The notes beneath the pieces are model-generated. The model saw only the letters and a program-made list of their open reading frames with translations, was not told the DNA's origin and ran no database searches. The translations under genes and the position numbers were made by a program. From Janthinobacterium sp. J1-1 (GTDB taxonomy: Bacteria > Pseudomonadota > Gammaproteobacteria > Burkholderiales > Burkholderiaceae_D): DNA of 64,000 bases. The stretch is from the NCBI RefSeq assembly GCF_030944405.1, contig NZ_CP132340.1, positions 172,310-236,309 on the forward strand, read 5' to 3'. Shown in pieces: positions 53,615-62,765 of the stretch (positions within the stretch are counted from its first letter, which is position 1; every line of letters begins with the position of its first letter).

Positions 53615-54028
53615 CTAGGCCCTGGGCTCAGCTCGCACACGCGGTTGTGCCAGCTCATCAAGAATCGGACAGTCAGGGTGGGAGTCGCCATGGCAGTTCT
53701 TAGCCACGTGCTGCAGCTGGTCACGAATTGACTGCAGCTTCGCGATGTCATCATCGAGCTCGGCGATATATCGCTGAGCTAGTTCCTTCACGTCGGCACT
53801 TTGTCGGCTACGGTCCTGCCATAGGCTCAGTAAGGTCTTAATACGCTCGAGCGAGAAGCCCAGGTCACGAGAGCGTTTAATGAAGCGCAACGTTTGGACA
53901 TCACCCTCGTTGTATTGACGATAGCCTGAATCAGTGCGATTTGCAGCAGTAATCAAGCCTATACTTTCATAGTACCGGACCATTTTTGCGGTCACTCCTG
54001 AGGCGTCAGCAGCTTGTCCAATGTTCAC
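53615..54028 (-). CDS. cueR: CueR, copper-responsive MerR-family activator
   Basis: 137 residues, GTG start with AAAGGAAAA upstream. N-terminal winged helix (NIGQAADASGVTAKMVRYYE), dimer helix, metal loop NCHGDSHPDCPI with C112 and C120. Position 77 is Ser, the residue that marks sensors of monovalent Cu, Ag or Au. It should activate the 19-bp-spacer promoters at 52.0 kb and (before the IS) of copA. A short basic tail follows the loop. Confidence 0.92.
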   Translation of the reverse strand: MNIGQAADASGVTAKMVRYYESIGLITAANRTDSGYRQYNEGDVQTLRFIKRSRDLGFSLERIKTLLSLWQDRSRQSADVKELAQRYIAELDDDIAKLQSIRDQLQHVAKNCHGDSHPDCPILDELAQPRVRAEPRA

Positions 54029-54194
54029 ACCATTTTTCCTTTAGAAATGGTCCGCTCCTCCTAGGAAGCGGCGCGTTGTCCTTTGCTTAGGCGCCCCCGC
54101 ACGAGACCGGGCGCTGCCTTGCCTACAATCTAGTGACGCCCTCGCCGCAAGGGAGTGACAGTTGTGACAGTCTGCCGCATTCGCAGCACGCGTA

Positions 54195-54890
54195 TTAACC
54201 GACGGCGCCGAAGAGCGCACCAATGCCTGCGGTCACACCCATGGCAAGGGCGCTCCAGAATGTAACCCGCACGACGCCGGGTAAGATACGTGCGCCTCCT
54301 GTCTTCGACGCGAGTCCGCCAAGGATTGCCAGCGATACAAGCGCAGCTACCGCTACGGATGGAATCAAAATCGCTGTGGGTGTGACCACAGCAACCCCAA
54401 GAGGTAACGCGGCACCGACGGCGAAACTTGCAGCTGAATAGACAGCAGCCTGCAAAGGCCGCGCCGTGGTTGTTTCAGAAATGCCTAGCTCATCCCTGGC
54501 ATGAGCACCGATTGCATCATGGTCCATCAACTTTTGGGCCACCTGTGTTGCAAGGGAATGGTCGAGCCCTCGTCGTACGTATATTGCCGTCAGCTCCGCG
54601 TGTTCTCCAGAGTAGTTCTCGTGAAGTTCTGTTCTTTCTTCTGCCATGGCAGCCCTCTCCGTATCGGCTTGGGACGACACCGATACGTATTCACCTGTGG
54701 CCATAGACATGGCGCCAGCAACAAGACCTGCGACACCGGCGGTCAGGATATTCTCGTGCGCCGCACTTGCTGAAGCGACACCTAAGATAAGACTTGCAGT
54801 CGACACAATTCCATCATTGGCTCCAAGCACCGCGGCGCGTAGCCATCCAATTGCGTCAATCCGGTGCCCTTCGGTATGGGGTATTCTCAT
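54195..54890 (-). CDS. VIT/CCC1-family metal transporter
   Basis: 231 residues. Five helices of the VIT fold: LRAAVLGANDGIVSTASLIL, then GLVAGAMSMATGEYVSVSSQ, followed by the cytoplasmic segment AAMAEERTELHENYSGEHAE with Glu residues that bind metal, and three C-terminal helices. Relatives move Fe(II) or Mn(II). Its link to the copper genes is only proximity; it is 166 bp upstream of cueR on the same strand. Confidence 0.9.
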   Translation of the reverse strand: MRIPHTEGHRIDAIGWLRAAVLGANDGIVSTASLILGVASASAAHENILTAGVAGLVAGAMSMATGEYVSVSSQADTERAAMAEERTELHENYSGEHAELTAIYVRRGLDHSLATQVAQKLMDHDAIGAHARDELGISETTTARPLQAAVYSAASFAVGAALPLGVAVVTPTAILIPSVAVAALVSLAILGGLASKTGGARILPGVVRVTFWSALAMGVTAGIGALFGAVG

Positions 54891-54976
54891 TTATTCCGTT
54901 CCAAAAGTTGGCGCCGCAGTGCTAAGTGCCGTAATGAGTGAGCACATCAATATCGAGCAACTGTCAGCTGAAACTG

Positions 54977-55366
54977 CTATAGGTAATGGCTTGACAACAC
55001 CGAAATCCATGCTAAGGCAGCAATAGCTAGGGATAAGGTTACAGCAGCACTGCCTAAATCCTTAGCCCGCTTAGACAATGGATGGCGCTCAAGTCCAATG
55101 CGGTCTACTACTGCTTCGATTGCAGAATTGATGATTTCCACCAGCAGAACCAGCAGCAAGACAGCGACAAGAAATGCTTTCTGAAGCATTGGGACCGGAA
55201 GCATCATGGCGACAACGGTGGCAATTGAAGCACCCATGAGTTCTTGTCGGAAAGCGTGCTCGTATCGCCAAGCATCTCGAAAACCCTCCATCGAGTTGAC
55301 AAAGGCGGCGAAAATGCGGCGATAGCCAGCCTTGCTTTTAAAGTGACTTATTGGTGGCTGGTCCAT
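54977..55366 (-). CDS. dgkA: Diacylglycerol kinase DgkA
   Basis: 129 residues, three membrane helices. Signature LVEIINSAIEAVVDRIG followed by RAKDLGSAAVTLSL, containing the Glu and Asn/Asp catalytic positions. It phosphorylates diacylglycerol to recycle lipids. Such genes occur in metal-resistance islands next to PAP2 or phosphoethanolamine transferase genes. Confidence 0.93.
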   Translation of the reverse strand: MDQPPISHFKSKAGYRRIFAAFVNSMEGFRDAWRYEHAFRQELMGASIATVVAMMLPVPMLQKAFLVAVLLLVLLVEIINSAIEAVVDRIGLERHPLSKRAKDLGSAAVTLSLAIAALAWISVLSSHYL

Positions 55367-55453
55367 AGATATAAAATATATGAAAATATTTATCTTGCAG
55401 GCATGCTGCTTTCGCTTTGAGGCCTGTACAGTGGCTAAAGAAATGTTTGGCTT

Positions 55454-56008
55454 TTATAAGCGTGGCCACATCCGCTCGAAGACTCCATCTCGGTCAAGAA
55501 GCAGATGCTTCAGTGCTGCCAGCACATGTAGCACAATAGCTGCCACTAGAATCCAAGCAATCCAAGAATGAATAGTGAAAAGCTGCTCTTTCAGAATTTC
55601 GTTCTTGGAGGCCCAACCCAGTGTTGGGACGCCGAAATACGCTACGCCATCCCCACTGAACGAAGCACCAAGATAGCCGGTGGTTGGCATCAATATCAAT
55701 AAAAGATACAGCAGTTTATGAGTGTAACGTGAAGCTTTGATTTGCCAGACTGGCAGCGATGACGGTAAAGCAGCGGGCACATGTCTTAGACGCCAGAAGA
55801 GTCGCATTACAATGAGCGCTGCCGCTGTAAGACCGAGCGATATATGAAGGCCGAAAAGCCATTCACTACCTGGCTCTTCTTCGACCGACATCATATACCA
55901 GCCCAAACCGATAAGCCCGACAATTAAAACTGCAAGTGTCCAATGAAAAAAGATGGCTGGACTACCGTACCTGTCCGAATTCTCGCTTGTTGTATCTTGA
56001 GACGTCAT
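55454..56008 (-). CDS. Cytochrome b561-type membrane protein
   Basis: 184 residues, four helices. Haem ligands appear as His in AIFFHWTLAVLIVG, LFGLHISLGLTAA, then IHSWIAWILVAAIVLHVLAA. It belongs to the CybB family that passes electrons from quinol. Its substrate here is unknown; it may support the redox side of metal stress. The stop is about 90 bp before dgkA. Confidence 0.9.
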   Translation of the reverse strand: MTSQDTTSENSDRYGSPAIFFHWTLAVLIVGLIGLGWYMMSVEEEPGSEWLFGLHISLGLTAAALIVMRLFWRLRHVPAALPSSLPVWQIKASRYTHKLLYLLLILMPTTGYLGASFSGDGVAYFGVPTLGWASKNEILKEQLFTIHSWIAWILVAAIVLHVLAALKHLLLDRDGVFERMWPRL

Positions 56009-56475
56009 AAAACACCTTTCTGAGTTACTGCTCTTCGCTGCTGATAGGCCGATGACTTTAGACGCGGCGATTCGTACACAAGGTTAGCTAGCACTGCCCT
56101 CGCTTGGAGTCCATACGCCTTGCACCGGACCGCGAATGCGCCGTGGGTGCTCATCAAACGCAGTATTTCAACAAAGTCACCTTTTGACCAGAGGCATAAG
56201 TAAGCTCCGACATGGCGACGTGGATGACACAGTAAGTAGCAAGCATGTGGAGCGCAATTTCATTACACCATTTTCAGTGTCAAGACTTTGTTAACAACTC
56301 ACTTAACTTAGACTGCTGTGGGTGCCTATACGCAACTTCCTCACATTTTGGATAGTGCGAGCTACTTCCTCAGATTCGATATACTATAGGGGGGTAGGGT
56401 ATTGAGTACCATCTGAGAGACGAATGGTGCCGAGATGAGAGCCCATCACGAAGATGTCTATCTAACAAGGAAACT
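56009..56475. other. Intergenic region between divergent genes
   Basis: About 470 bp without a gene. The right part holds the G-tract operator-like site. Nothing else stands out. Confidence 0.45.
56380..56408 (+). promoter_or_regulatory. G-tract operator with -10 upstream of the EamA transporter
   Basis: TATACT (56380-56385) is a good -10, followed by TACTATA-GGGGGG-TAGGGTATT and AGTA. RcnR/CsoR-type repressors recognise TACT-G6-N-AGTA-like sites overlapping a promoter. The regulator gene is not in the window. Confidence 0.45.
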
Positions 56476-57543
56476 ATGCACAAAGGAGTGCTTTATGCTC
56501 TGCTTGCTGCAGCGCTTTTTGGTGCAAGCACCCCGTTTTCCAAGCAGCTAACTGGGAGAGTCGACCCGGTAATGCTCGCCGGATTGCTTTACTTGGGTAG
56601 CGGTCTAGGCTTGGCGACCTGGTTCGCACTAAGACCTGTGTTGGTGCGCGACAGCACTCCGGCTCTCGTCCCAAAAGGTGACATTCCCTGGCTCGCAGGC
56701 GCAATTTTGTCCGGCGGCATAGCGGGACCGGTTCTCCTAATGGTCGGGCTGGTCAATACACCAGCATCATCAGCTTCACTCCTCCTCAACCTTGAAGGCG
56801 TGTTGACAGCGATGCTAGCGTGGTTCGTATTCAAAGAAAATTTTGACCGGCGAATTTTCGTCGGCATGGTGTTCATAGTCGCGGCCGGGGCACTGCTCTC
56901 TTGGAGCGAGCGACCAGAATTCGGTATTCCATGGGGGCCACTAGCTATCGTAGCGGCCTGCCTGTGCTGGGCGATTGATAACAACTTGACTCGTAAAGTT
57001 TCCGCTAGCGACCCCGTCCAAATTGCATGCCTTAAAGGACTAACTGCGGGTACCGTCAACCTGGTCATTGCGTTCTCGCTTGGCCAGCAACTGCCTGAGC
57101 TGACAACTGTTTTGACCGCAGCAACGGTCGGATTATGTGGCTATGGGATTAGCCTGGTGCTCTTCGTCTTGGCCCTTCGCCATCTTGGCACCGCGCGAGC
57201 CGGCGCATATTTTTCCGCAGCACCTTTTGCTGGCGCCTTGATTTCCTTGGTCATGTTTGGGGAACGTCCAGGCATCGCTTTTTGGACTGCAGCTGTGCTC
57301 ATGGGTATTGGCCTCTGGCTGCATCTGACAGAGTCGCATGGGCATGCACATGAACATACGATGTTCGAACACGAGCACGTTCATGACCACGACACCCATC
57401 ATGAGCACGAACACGATGCAGACGTCGACATAAATGCGCCGCACTCGCATCACCATGTTCACGAGCCCCTTACGCACTCTCATGAGCACTATCCGGACAT
57501 CCATCATCGGCACGACCATGCGACCCAGCCACAAAGCAAGTAG
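56476..57543 (+). CDS. EamA/DMT-family transporter with His-rich C-terminal tail
   Basis: 355 residues, AAGGAAA before the ATG. Ten predicted helices forming two EamA repeats (LLAAALFGASTPFSKQL; LAIVAACLCWAIDNNLTRKV), then from about residue 287 a tail with roughly 24 His in 65 residues, mixed with Asp and Glu (HEHVHDHDTHHEHEHD). The tail suggests metal binding, as in NreB and ZIP-type exporters. Metal export is an inference from tail and context. Confidence 0.85.
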   Translation: MHKGVLYALLAAALFGASTPFSKQLTGRVDPVMLAGLLYLGSGLGLATWFALRPVLVRDSTPALVPKGDIPWLAGAILSGGIAGPVLLMVGLVNTPASSASLLLNLEGVLTAMLAWFVFKENFDRRIFVGMVFIVAAGALLSWSERPEFGIPWGPLAIVAACLCWAIDNNLTRKVSASDPVQIACLKGLTAGTVNLVIAFSLGQQLPELTTVLTAATVGLCGYGISLVLFVLALRHLGTARAGAYFSAAPFAGALISLVMFGERPGIAFWTAAVLMGIGLWLHLTESHGHAHEHTMFEHEHVHDHDTHHEHEHDADVDINAPHSHHHVHEPLTHSHEHYPDIHHRHDHATQPQSK

Positions 57544-57717
57544 CTTCGCGCATACGCGCGGCAGGATGGCACGGGACTCCACACGCTTAGCTGCAGGTGG
57601 GCTGAAATCGTCACTTACCTTGGGCTCTAGGACGTGGGCGATGTGCCTAAGCACCGAAACCACAAGAGCACTTTGCATCATCTTCCCGAACGCGAACCTT
57701 CGTGGTAGAGTCGCACC

Positions 57718-58092
57718 ATGTTGAAGTTCCGCAATCCGCTCGCGCTCATCTTGCTCGTCATATTTCTGGCGAACATGGGCCTATGGAGCCTCACTAACAA
57801 GTCAGTGACTCATGGCTTGATGCATGACGATGTTGTCCAGTTAGCTGCGGACCACGACCATCATGAACTGGTGTCTAACGACACCACCGACGATGACAGT
57901 CTGACGTCGGTTCAACACAACGCACTTCACGCCGCGGAACACATTCAGTTCATTACCGGCGTTCCAGGCAACGCGCTTCGCGTTGAAATTGAAGTTAGCT
58001 CTATCTCCCTGCACTTCCCTCCGCAGGCGCTTCCGCGTCCAGCGTTAGACCAGCCGTTTAAGCCACCTCGCCTCACCGTACTTGCAGCCTAA
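57718..58092 (+). CDS. CzcI-like small periplasmic protein
   Basis: 124 residues. N-terminal hydrophobic signal or anchor (ALILLVIFLANMGLWSL), a His/Asp-rich part (LMHDDVVQLAADHDHHELV) and a Pro-rich end (PPQALPRPALDQPFKPPRL), the layout of CzcI/CopI-like proteins that precede RND metal pumps. Role possibly regulatory or metal-buffering. It begins the RND operon by position, 180 bp before the adaptor gene. Confidence 0.6.
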   Translation: MLKFRNPLALILLVIFLANMGLWSLTNKSVTHGLMHDDVVQLAADHDHHELVSNDTTDDDSLTSVQHNALHAAEHIQFITGVPGNALRVEIEVSSISLHFPPQALPRPALDQPFKPPRLTVLAA

Positions 58093-58271
58093 ATCCGTCC
58101 GTTTTTCCGAGAGCTCTTAAGTAGTCCTCTCTGTAGAACAGTCTGAATAAGGCGTTTGTGGACGATTACATCGTCCCATCGCTTGGTTGCGCCCTTCCCT
58201 TTTCTAGCATCTACCTTGACGGCTGACGCCGCGTTGCGTCCGCATGTCCAATTCGTCATATCGAGAAATTT

Positions 58272-59387
58272 ATGAGACCAAAAGTCACGCTCCTACTGCG
58301 GTTGTTGCCAGTTGCATTGGCGTTTCACGCTAACTCTTACGCGGCAGAGCGACAGGCCAAGTTTACGGTTACTGACCAGCAGATGAAGGCCTTGAGTATT
58401 GAAACTGCTCCTCTTCAATCGGGGGCTCAACCAGTCATGTTGTCGCTTCCTGCGCAAGTGAGCGTACCTCCCAACCGAGAGCAGATAGTCAGCACGCCAC
58501 TATCGGGATTGGCGACTCAAGTACTCGTACAGCCGAACCAGACGGTCCGCCAAGGAACCGCTTTGGTTCGCATTAGCAGTCCAGAACTTGGGCCTCTTCA
58601 GTTGCAACTGCTCCAGGCCGCAAGCCGCACAAATCTCGCTCGAAAAGCTTCCCTGCGCGAGAAAGCGCTGTTTGATGAAGGCATTATTGCGCGCCGGCGT
58701 CTCGAAGAAGCACAGGCGAGCTTCTCGGAAAATGAAGCGGCGCTGCGCCAGGCCAAAGCGGCGCTTCGCTTTAGCGGTATGGCAGGCCCACAAATTGAGC
58801 GCGTCATTGCTACTGGCAAACTGGAAGATGCCATCACGCTGTCGGCTCAGAGTGCGGGTACCGTGGTGAGTGTTGATGTCAAGCCAGGCCAGCGAGTTGA
58901 ACCGTCTGTCGCCCTAATTCACGTAGCCCAAGTAGACCGCTTGGCGTTGGAAATCCAGGCGCCGACAGCCCAAGCCGCCGCATGGCGAACTGGCAGCAAA
59001 TTGACACTCCAAGGCCGCCCGGGCACTGCTACTGTGACAAGCATCAGCCCAATCGTGGCGACGGGCAGCCAGACGGTCGTTATCCGGGCTTCTATCGACG
59101 CGGGTACGAGCGGTCTTCGTCCGGGTGAGCTGGTTACCGTCCAATTTCCTTTGCCAGCAACGAGTGGCTCTTGGGATATCCCTCTCTCCGCTGTAGCCCA
59201 TGACAACCAAGACGCCTATGTGTTTGTTCGTAATGGAGCAGCTTTCGAGGCCCGTCCGGTAAAAGTACTCAGCAGCGCCGGTCAGCGGGTGCGCGTTAGC
59301 GGGAGCCTTCGCGCGGGCGAAAAAATTGCAGTGTCCGGAGTCATCGCGCTCAAAGGCTCCTGGCTTGGCGAAAAGGGAGGCGATTGA
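58272..59387 (+). CDS. czcB: RND metal-efflux periplasmic adaptor (CzcB/CusB-like)
   Basis: 371 residues. Signal peptide (LLPVALAFHANSYA), barrel-sandwich halves (IVSTPLSGLATQVLVQPNQT and SAGTVVSVDVKPGQRVEPSV), a helical hairpin between (LREKALFDEGIIARRRLEEA) and beta-barrel/membrane-proximal domains (RVRVSGSLRAGEKIAVSGV). Unlike the adaptor at the left edge it has no lipobox or charged linker. Its stop overlaps the czcA start (TGATG). Confidence 0.88.
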   Translation: MRPKVTLLLRLLPVALAFHANSYAAERQAKFTVTDQQMKALSIETAPLQSGAQPVMLSLPAQVSVPPNREQIVSTPLSGLATQVLVQPNQTVRQGTALVRISSPELGPLQLQLLQAASRTNLARKASLREKALFDEGIIARRRLEEAQASFSENEAALRQAKAALRFSGMAGPQIERVIATGKLEDAITLSAQSAGTVVSVDVKPGQRVEPSVALIHVAQVDRLALEIQAPTAQAAAWRTGSKLTLQGRPGTATVTSISPIVATGSQTVVIRASIDAGTSGLRPGELVTVQFPLPATSGSWDIPLSAVAHDNQDAYVFVRNGAAFEARPVKVLSSAGQRVRVSGSLRAGEKIAVSGVIALKGSWLGEKGGD

Positions 59388-62300
59388 TGCTATCCCGTCT
59401 GATTCAGGCCTGCCTCTCGCAGCGCCTGTTCGTGCTTCTGGCCACTTTGATGGTCGCCGGTGCCGGCTGGTATGCCTTCACGCAGCTGCCTATTGACGCG
59501 TTCCCGGACGTTTCGAGCACACAGGTCAAGGTCATTATGAAGGCACCCGGTATGACACCGGAAGAGGTCGAAAATCGCATTGCCGTGCCTATTGAAGTAG
59601 AAATGCTCGGCATACCAAACACCAAGATTTTGCGCTCGGTGACCAAGTACGGTTTAGCCGATGTGACTATCGATTTCCAGGATGGGACCGACCGCTACTG
59701 GGCACGGCAGCAGGTAAGCGAGCGCCTTGCGGGCATTTCGGAAAGTCTACCCGCAGGTATCAGCGGCGGCATGGCGCCTATCACGACGCCACTGGGCGAG
59801 ATGTACATGTTCACAGTTGAGAGCGAGAGCATGTCGCTGGCTGAGCGCCGCAGCTTACTCGACTGGGTGATACGCCCTGCGTTACGCACGGTTCCCGGGG
59901 TTGCGGATGTCAACTCCTTGGGTGGTGTAGTTCGCGCCTTCGAAGTAGTGCCCAATGAGCCAGCGATGGCTGCTAGCGGCATCACTCTCACGCAGCTGAA
60001 GGAAGCCATATCCTCGAACAATCGCAATGATGGTGCCGGGCGTCTCGGTGAGGGAGATGAAGTCCTCCTGGTGCGCAGCGAAGGCAGCATCACAAGCCTT
60101 GATGACTTGCGCTCGGTCGTGGTGACTGTGAAGGACGGAGTTCCAGTAAGGATTGGCGCTGTGGCGGAGGTACGGATTGGCACCATGACCCGCTACGGCG
60201 TTGTCACACAAAGTGGCAAGAGCGAAGCGGTCCAAGGCCTCGTTTTAGGGTTAGCGGGCGCTAACGCGCAGCAGGTTGTCGAAGGTGTACGTAAAAAGCT
60301 AGAGGAACTCAAGCCGACGTTACCAAAAGGTGTGGCAATCAACGTGTTCTATGACCGAGCCAACCTGGTGTCCAACGCAGTCGGTGCAGTCTCATCCGCG
60401 CTTTTGGAAGCGACCATCATCGTCATCGTTTTGTTAGTCTTATTTTTAGGGAACGCAAGGGCCGCATTTACCGTCGCCATGGTTCTGCCAATGGCTGCGT
60501 TGGTCACATTTATCTTGATGCGCATGTTTAACATGTCCGCGAACTTGATGAGCTTGGGCGGACTCGCGATTGCCATTGGTATGTTGGTCGATGCTGCTGT
60601 TGTCGTCGTCGAGAATATTGTTCAGCGCATGGCTGATGACCCATCCAAAGGTAAGCTCCCACGCTTACACATCATCTACCGAGCAGTGAGCGAAGTCGCT
60701 GTGCCAGTAACGTCTGGCATCCTCATCATCATCACTGTGTTCTTACCTCTGCTGACTCTCCAGGACCTGGAAGGAAAGTTCTTCTCTCCGGTTGCACTGG
60801 CCATTGTGTTTGCCCTCGCCGGCTCGTTGCTCCTGTCGTTCACCATCATCCCGGTGCTTGCTTCGTACCTTCTGAAAAACGTCGCTCATAACGAACCTTG
60901 GCTCCCACGCAAGCTCCTTGCAGCTTACGGTCCAGTACTTGAGTGGACGATGCGCCGTCAGCGCATCGTTGCGATAGGTGCAGTAGTGATGTTGCTCGTG
61001 GCAGCAGGGGTCTACACACAGGTAGGCAAAACCTTCATGCCTACCATGGACGAAGGTGACCTCATCGTCGGCATCGAGAAGCTTCCCTCAGTGAGCCTCG
61101 AGCAAAGTGCAGCGCTCGACTTGAAAATCCATCAGGCCTTGATGAAAGCCATACCGGAAATTATCGGTATCAACGCCCGCGCGGGTTCTGACGAGATTGG
61201 ACTGGACCCGATGGGGCTAAATCAGACCGATACGTACTTACTACTCAAACCTCGCGACCAGTGGCGGATGAAGAGTAAGGAAGCGCTGATGGATGAAGTA
61301 CGCAAGGTGTTGGATGAGCTGCCGGGTGTCAAGTACAGCTTCACACAACCCATCGAAATGCGTGTGTCAGAGATGATTATTGGCGTTCGCGGCGATATCG
61401 CTGTGAAGGTTTTCGGCCCTGACCTCAACCAACTGAATCGCTACGCAAGCCAAGTCGAAGAGGTGCTTAAGACAGTGCGCGGCAACCAGGACGTCTACAC
61501 CGTTCAGAACGATGGCGTGCAATATTTGCGCGTCGTCGTCGACCGATTACAGGCCGGCCGCCTGGGCTTGTCCGTTGAGGAAATCCAGGACAGCCTCCGA
61601 GTACAAATCGAGGGGCAGCAAGCCGGCAGTGCAATCGAAGGCAACAGGCGCACTCCAATTATCGTCCGTGCTGACGAATCGGTACGTCTGTCACCGACTC
61701 AGTTCGGCGCCATCCGCATCACAGGCAAAGACGGAAGTACAGTCCCGCTCTCCGCCATAGCCACACTCGAACGCGCTGCTGGCCCAGTGAAAATCGACCG
61801 CGAGATGGGAAGCAGATATAGCGTCGTGATTGCGAACGTTAGTGGACGTGACCTAGTTGGCTTTGTAGAGGAAGCCAAAGCTGGCGTCGCTAAAAAGCTG
61901 ACCCTCCCAACGGGCTACAGGATTACCTGGGGTGGCCAGTTCGAGAACCAACAGCGCGCCGCTAGCCGACTCGCGATTGTGATTCCAGTCGCATTAGGGC
62001 TGATTTTCATCGTGCTGTTTTCAACCTTCCGCTCAGTTAGACAAGCCCTTCTCATCCTGAGCATCATCCCGTTCGCGCTCGTGGGCGGAATCATCGCCCT
62101 TTGGGTGACTGGAGAGTACCTGTCTGTGCCTGCGTCAGTAGGATTCATTGCGCTGTTGGGCATTACCGTCCTGAACGGAATTGTCCTGGTGAGCTATTTC
62201 AACCAGCTACAGAGCACCGGAATGGCACTTGCGGATGTCGTTGTCCAAGGGGCTCGTCGACGTCTGCGCCCGGTCATGATGACTGCCTCCATCACTGCGT

Positions 62301-62470
62301 TCGGTCTTATTCCGCTTCTGTTCGCAACGGGTCCAGGCTCTGAAATTCAACGCCCCTTGGCCATCGTTGTTATCGGAGGCCTGATTACAGCTACAGCTCT
62401 AACGCTCATGTTGCTACCAATCCTTTACTTGCGCTTTGCAGTTGCGAAGCCGGAGACTACTCATGGCTGA
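59387..62470 (+). CDS. czcA: RND heavy-metal efflux pump (CzcA/CusA-like)
   Basis: 1027 residues, ATG at 59387 with GGGAGG upstream. Twelve helices and two large periplasmic loops, full length. TM4 reads AIAIGMLVDAAVVVVEN (about 395-409): the proton-relay Asp and Glu are present, but the DFG of the Zn/Co/Cd (HME1/2) class is absent, so the substrate class is uncertain. Typical early block DAFPDVSSTQVKVIMKAPGM and LGEMYMFTVESE are present. Overlaps the next gene by 8 bp. Confidence 0.92.
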   Translation: MLSRLIQACLSQRLFVLLATLMVAGAGWYAFTQLPIDAFPDVSSTQVKVIMKAPGMTPEEVENRIAVPIEVEMLGIPNTKILRSVTKYGLADVTIDFQDGTDRYWARQQVSERLAGISESLPAGISGGMAPITTPLGEMYMFTVESESMSLAERRSLLDWVIRPALRTVPGVADVNSLGGVVRAFEVVPNEPAMAASGITLTQLKEAISSNNRNDGAGRLGEGDEVLLVRSEGSITSLDDLRSVVVTVKDGVPVRIGAVAEVRIGTMTRYGVVTQSGKSEAVQGLVLGLAGANAQQVVEGVRKKLEELKPTLPKGVAINVFYDRANLVSNAVGAVSSALLEATIIVIVLLVLFLGNARAAFTVAMVLPMAALVTFILMRMFNMSANLMSLGGLAIAIGMLVDAAVVVVENIVQRMADDPSKGKLPRLHIIYRAVSEVAVPVTSGILIIITVFLPLLTLQDLEGKFFSPVALAIVFALAGSLLLSFTIIPVLASYLLKNVAHNEPWLPRKLLAAYGPVLEWTMRRQRIVAIGAVVMLLVAAGVYTQVGKTFMPTMDEGDLIVGIEKLPSVSLEQSAALDLKIHQALMKAIPEIIGINARAGSDEIGLDPMGLNQTDTYLLLKPRDQWRMKSKEALMDEVRKVLDELPGVKYSFTQPIEMRVSEMIIGVRGDIAVKVFGPDLNQLNRYASQVEEVLKTVRGNQDVYTVQNDGVQYLRVVVDRLQAGRLGLSVEEIQDSLRVQIEGQQAGSAIEGNRRTPIIVRADESVRLSPTQFGAIRITGKDGSTVPLSAIATLERAAGPVKIDREMGSRYSVVIANVSGRDLVGFVEEAKAGVAKKLTLPTGYRITWGGQFENQQRAASRLAIVIPVALGLIFIVLFSTFRSVRQALLILSIIPFALVGGIIALWVTGEYLSVPASVGFIALLGITVLNGIVLVSYFNQLQSTGMALADVVVQGARRRLRPVMMTASITAFGLIPLLFATGPGSEIQRPLAIVVIGGLITATALTLMLLPILYLRFAVAKPETTHG

Positions 62471-62765
62471 ACTTTGCCTGACGATACTTTGCCCTCCCCC
62501 ACTCGCAGAGCAGGTGCTCGACACCTTACTGACGATGCCTGAAATTTTATTCTTTACGAGCAGTGCAGCTTCCGCGCACGGACTTGAGCACTCGGCGCTG
62601 AACGCGACCGAACAAGTTCTTGGCATGGCGCGAATGACTCGAATCGAGGCACTGCTCTTGCACGCAACGCGCGCCGAAGTAGTCGCTCAGTTGAACAGCG
62701 CACTTGCCGGAACCGGTTTGAAATATTGGATGTCGCCAGTGACCGAAGCAGGAGAATTTCGATGA
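62463..62765 (+). CDS. DUF3240 family protein
   Basis: 100 residues, ATG overlapping the end of czcA. Pattern CLTILCPPPLAEQVLDTLLT, FFTSSAASAHGLEHSALNAT and EQVLGMARMTRIEALL, the DUF3240 fold, ferredoxin-like and related to PII. It is regularly found inside RND metal operons, where a regulatory role has been suggested. Coupled on both sides (8 bp and ATGA overlaps). Confidence 0.88.
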   Translation: MAELCLTILCPPPLAEQVLDTLLTMPEILFFTSSAASAHGLEHSALNATEQVLGMARMTRIEALLLHATRAEVVAQLNSALAGTGLKYWMSPVTEAGEFR

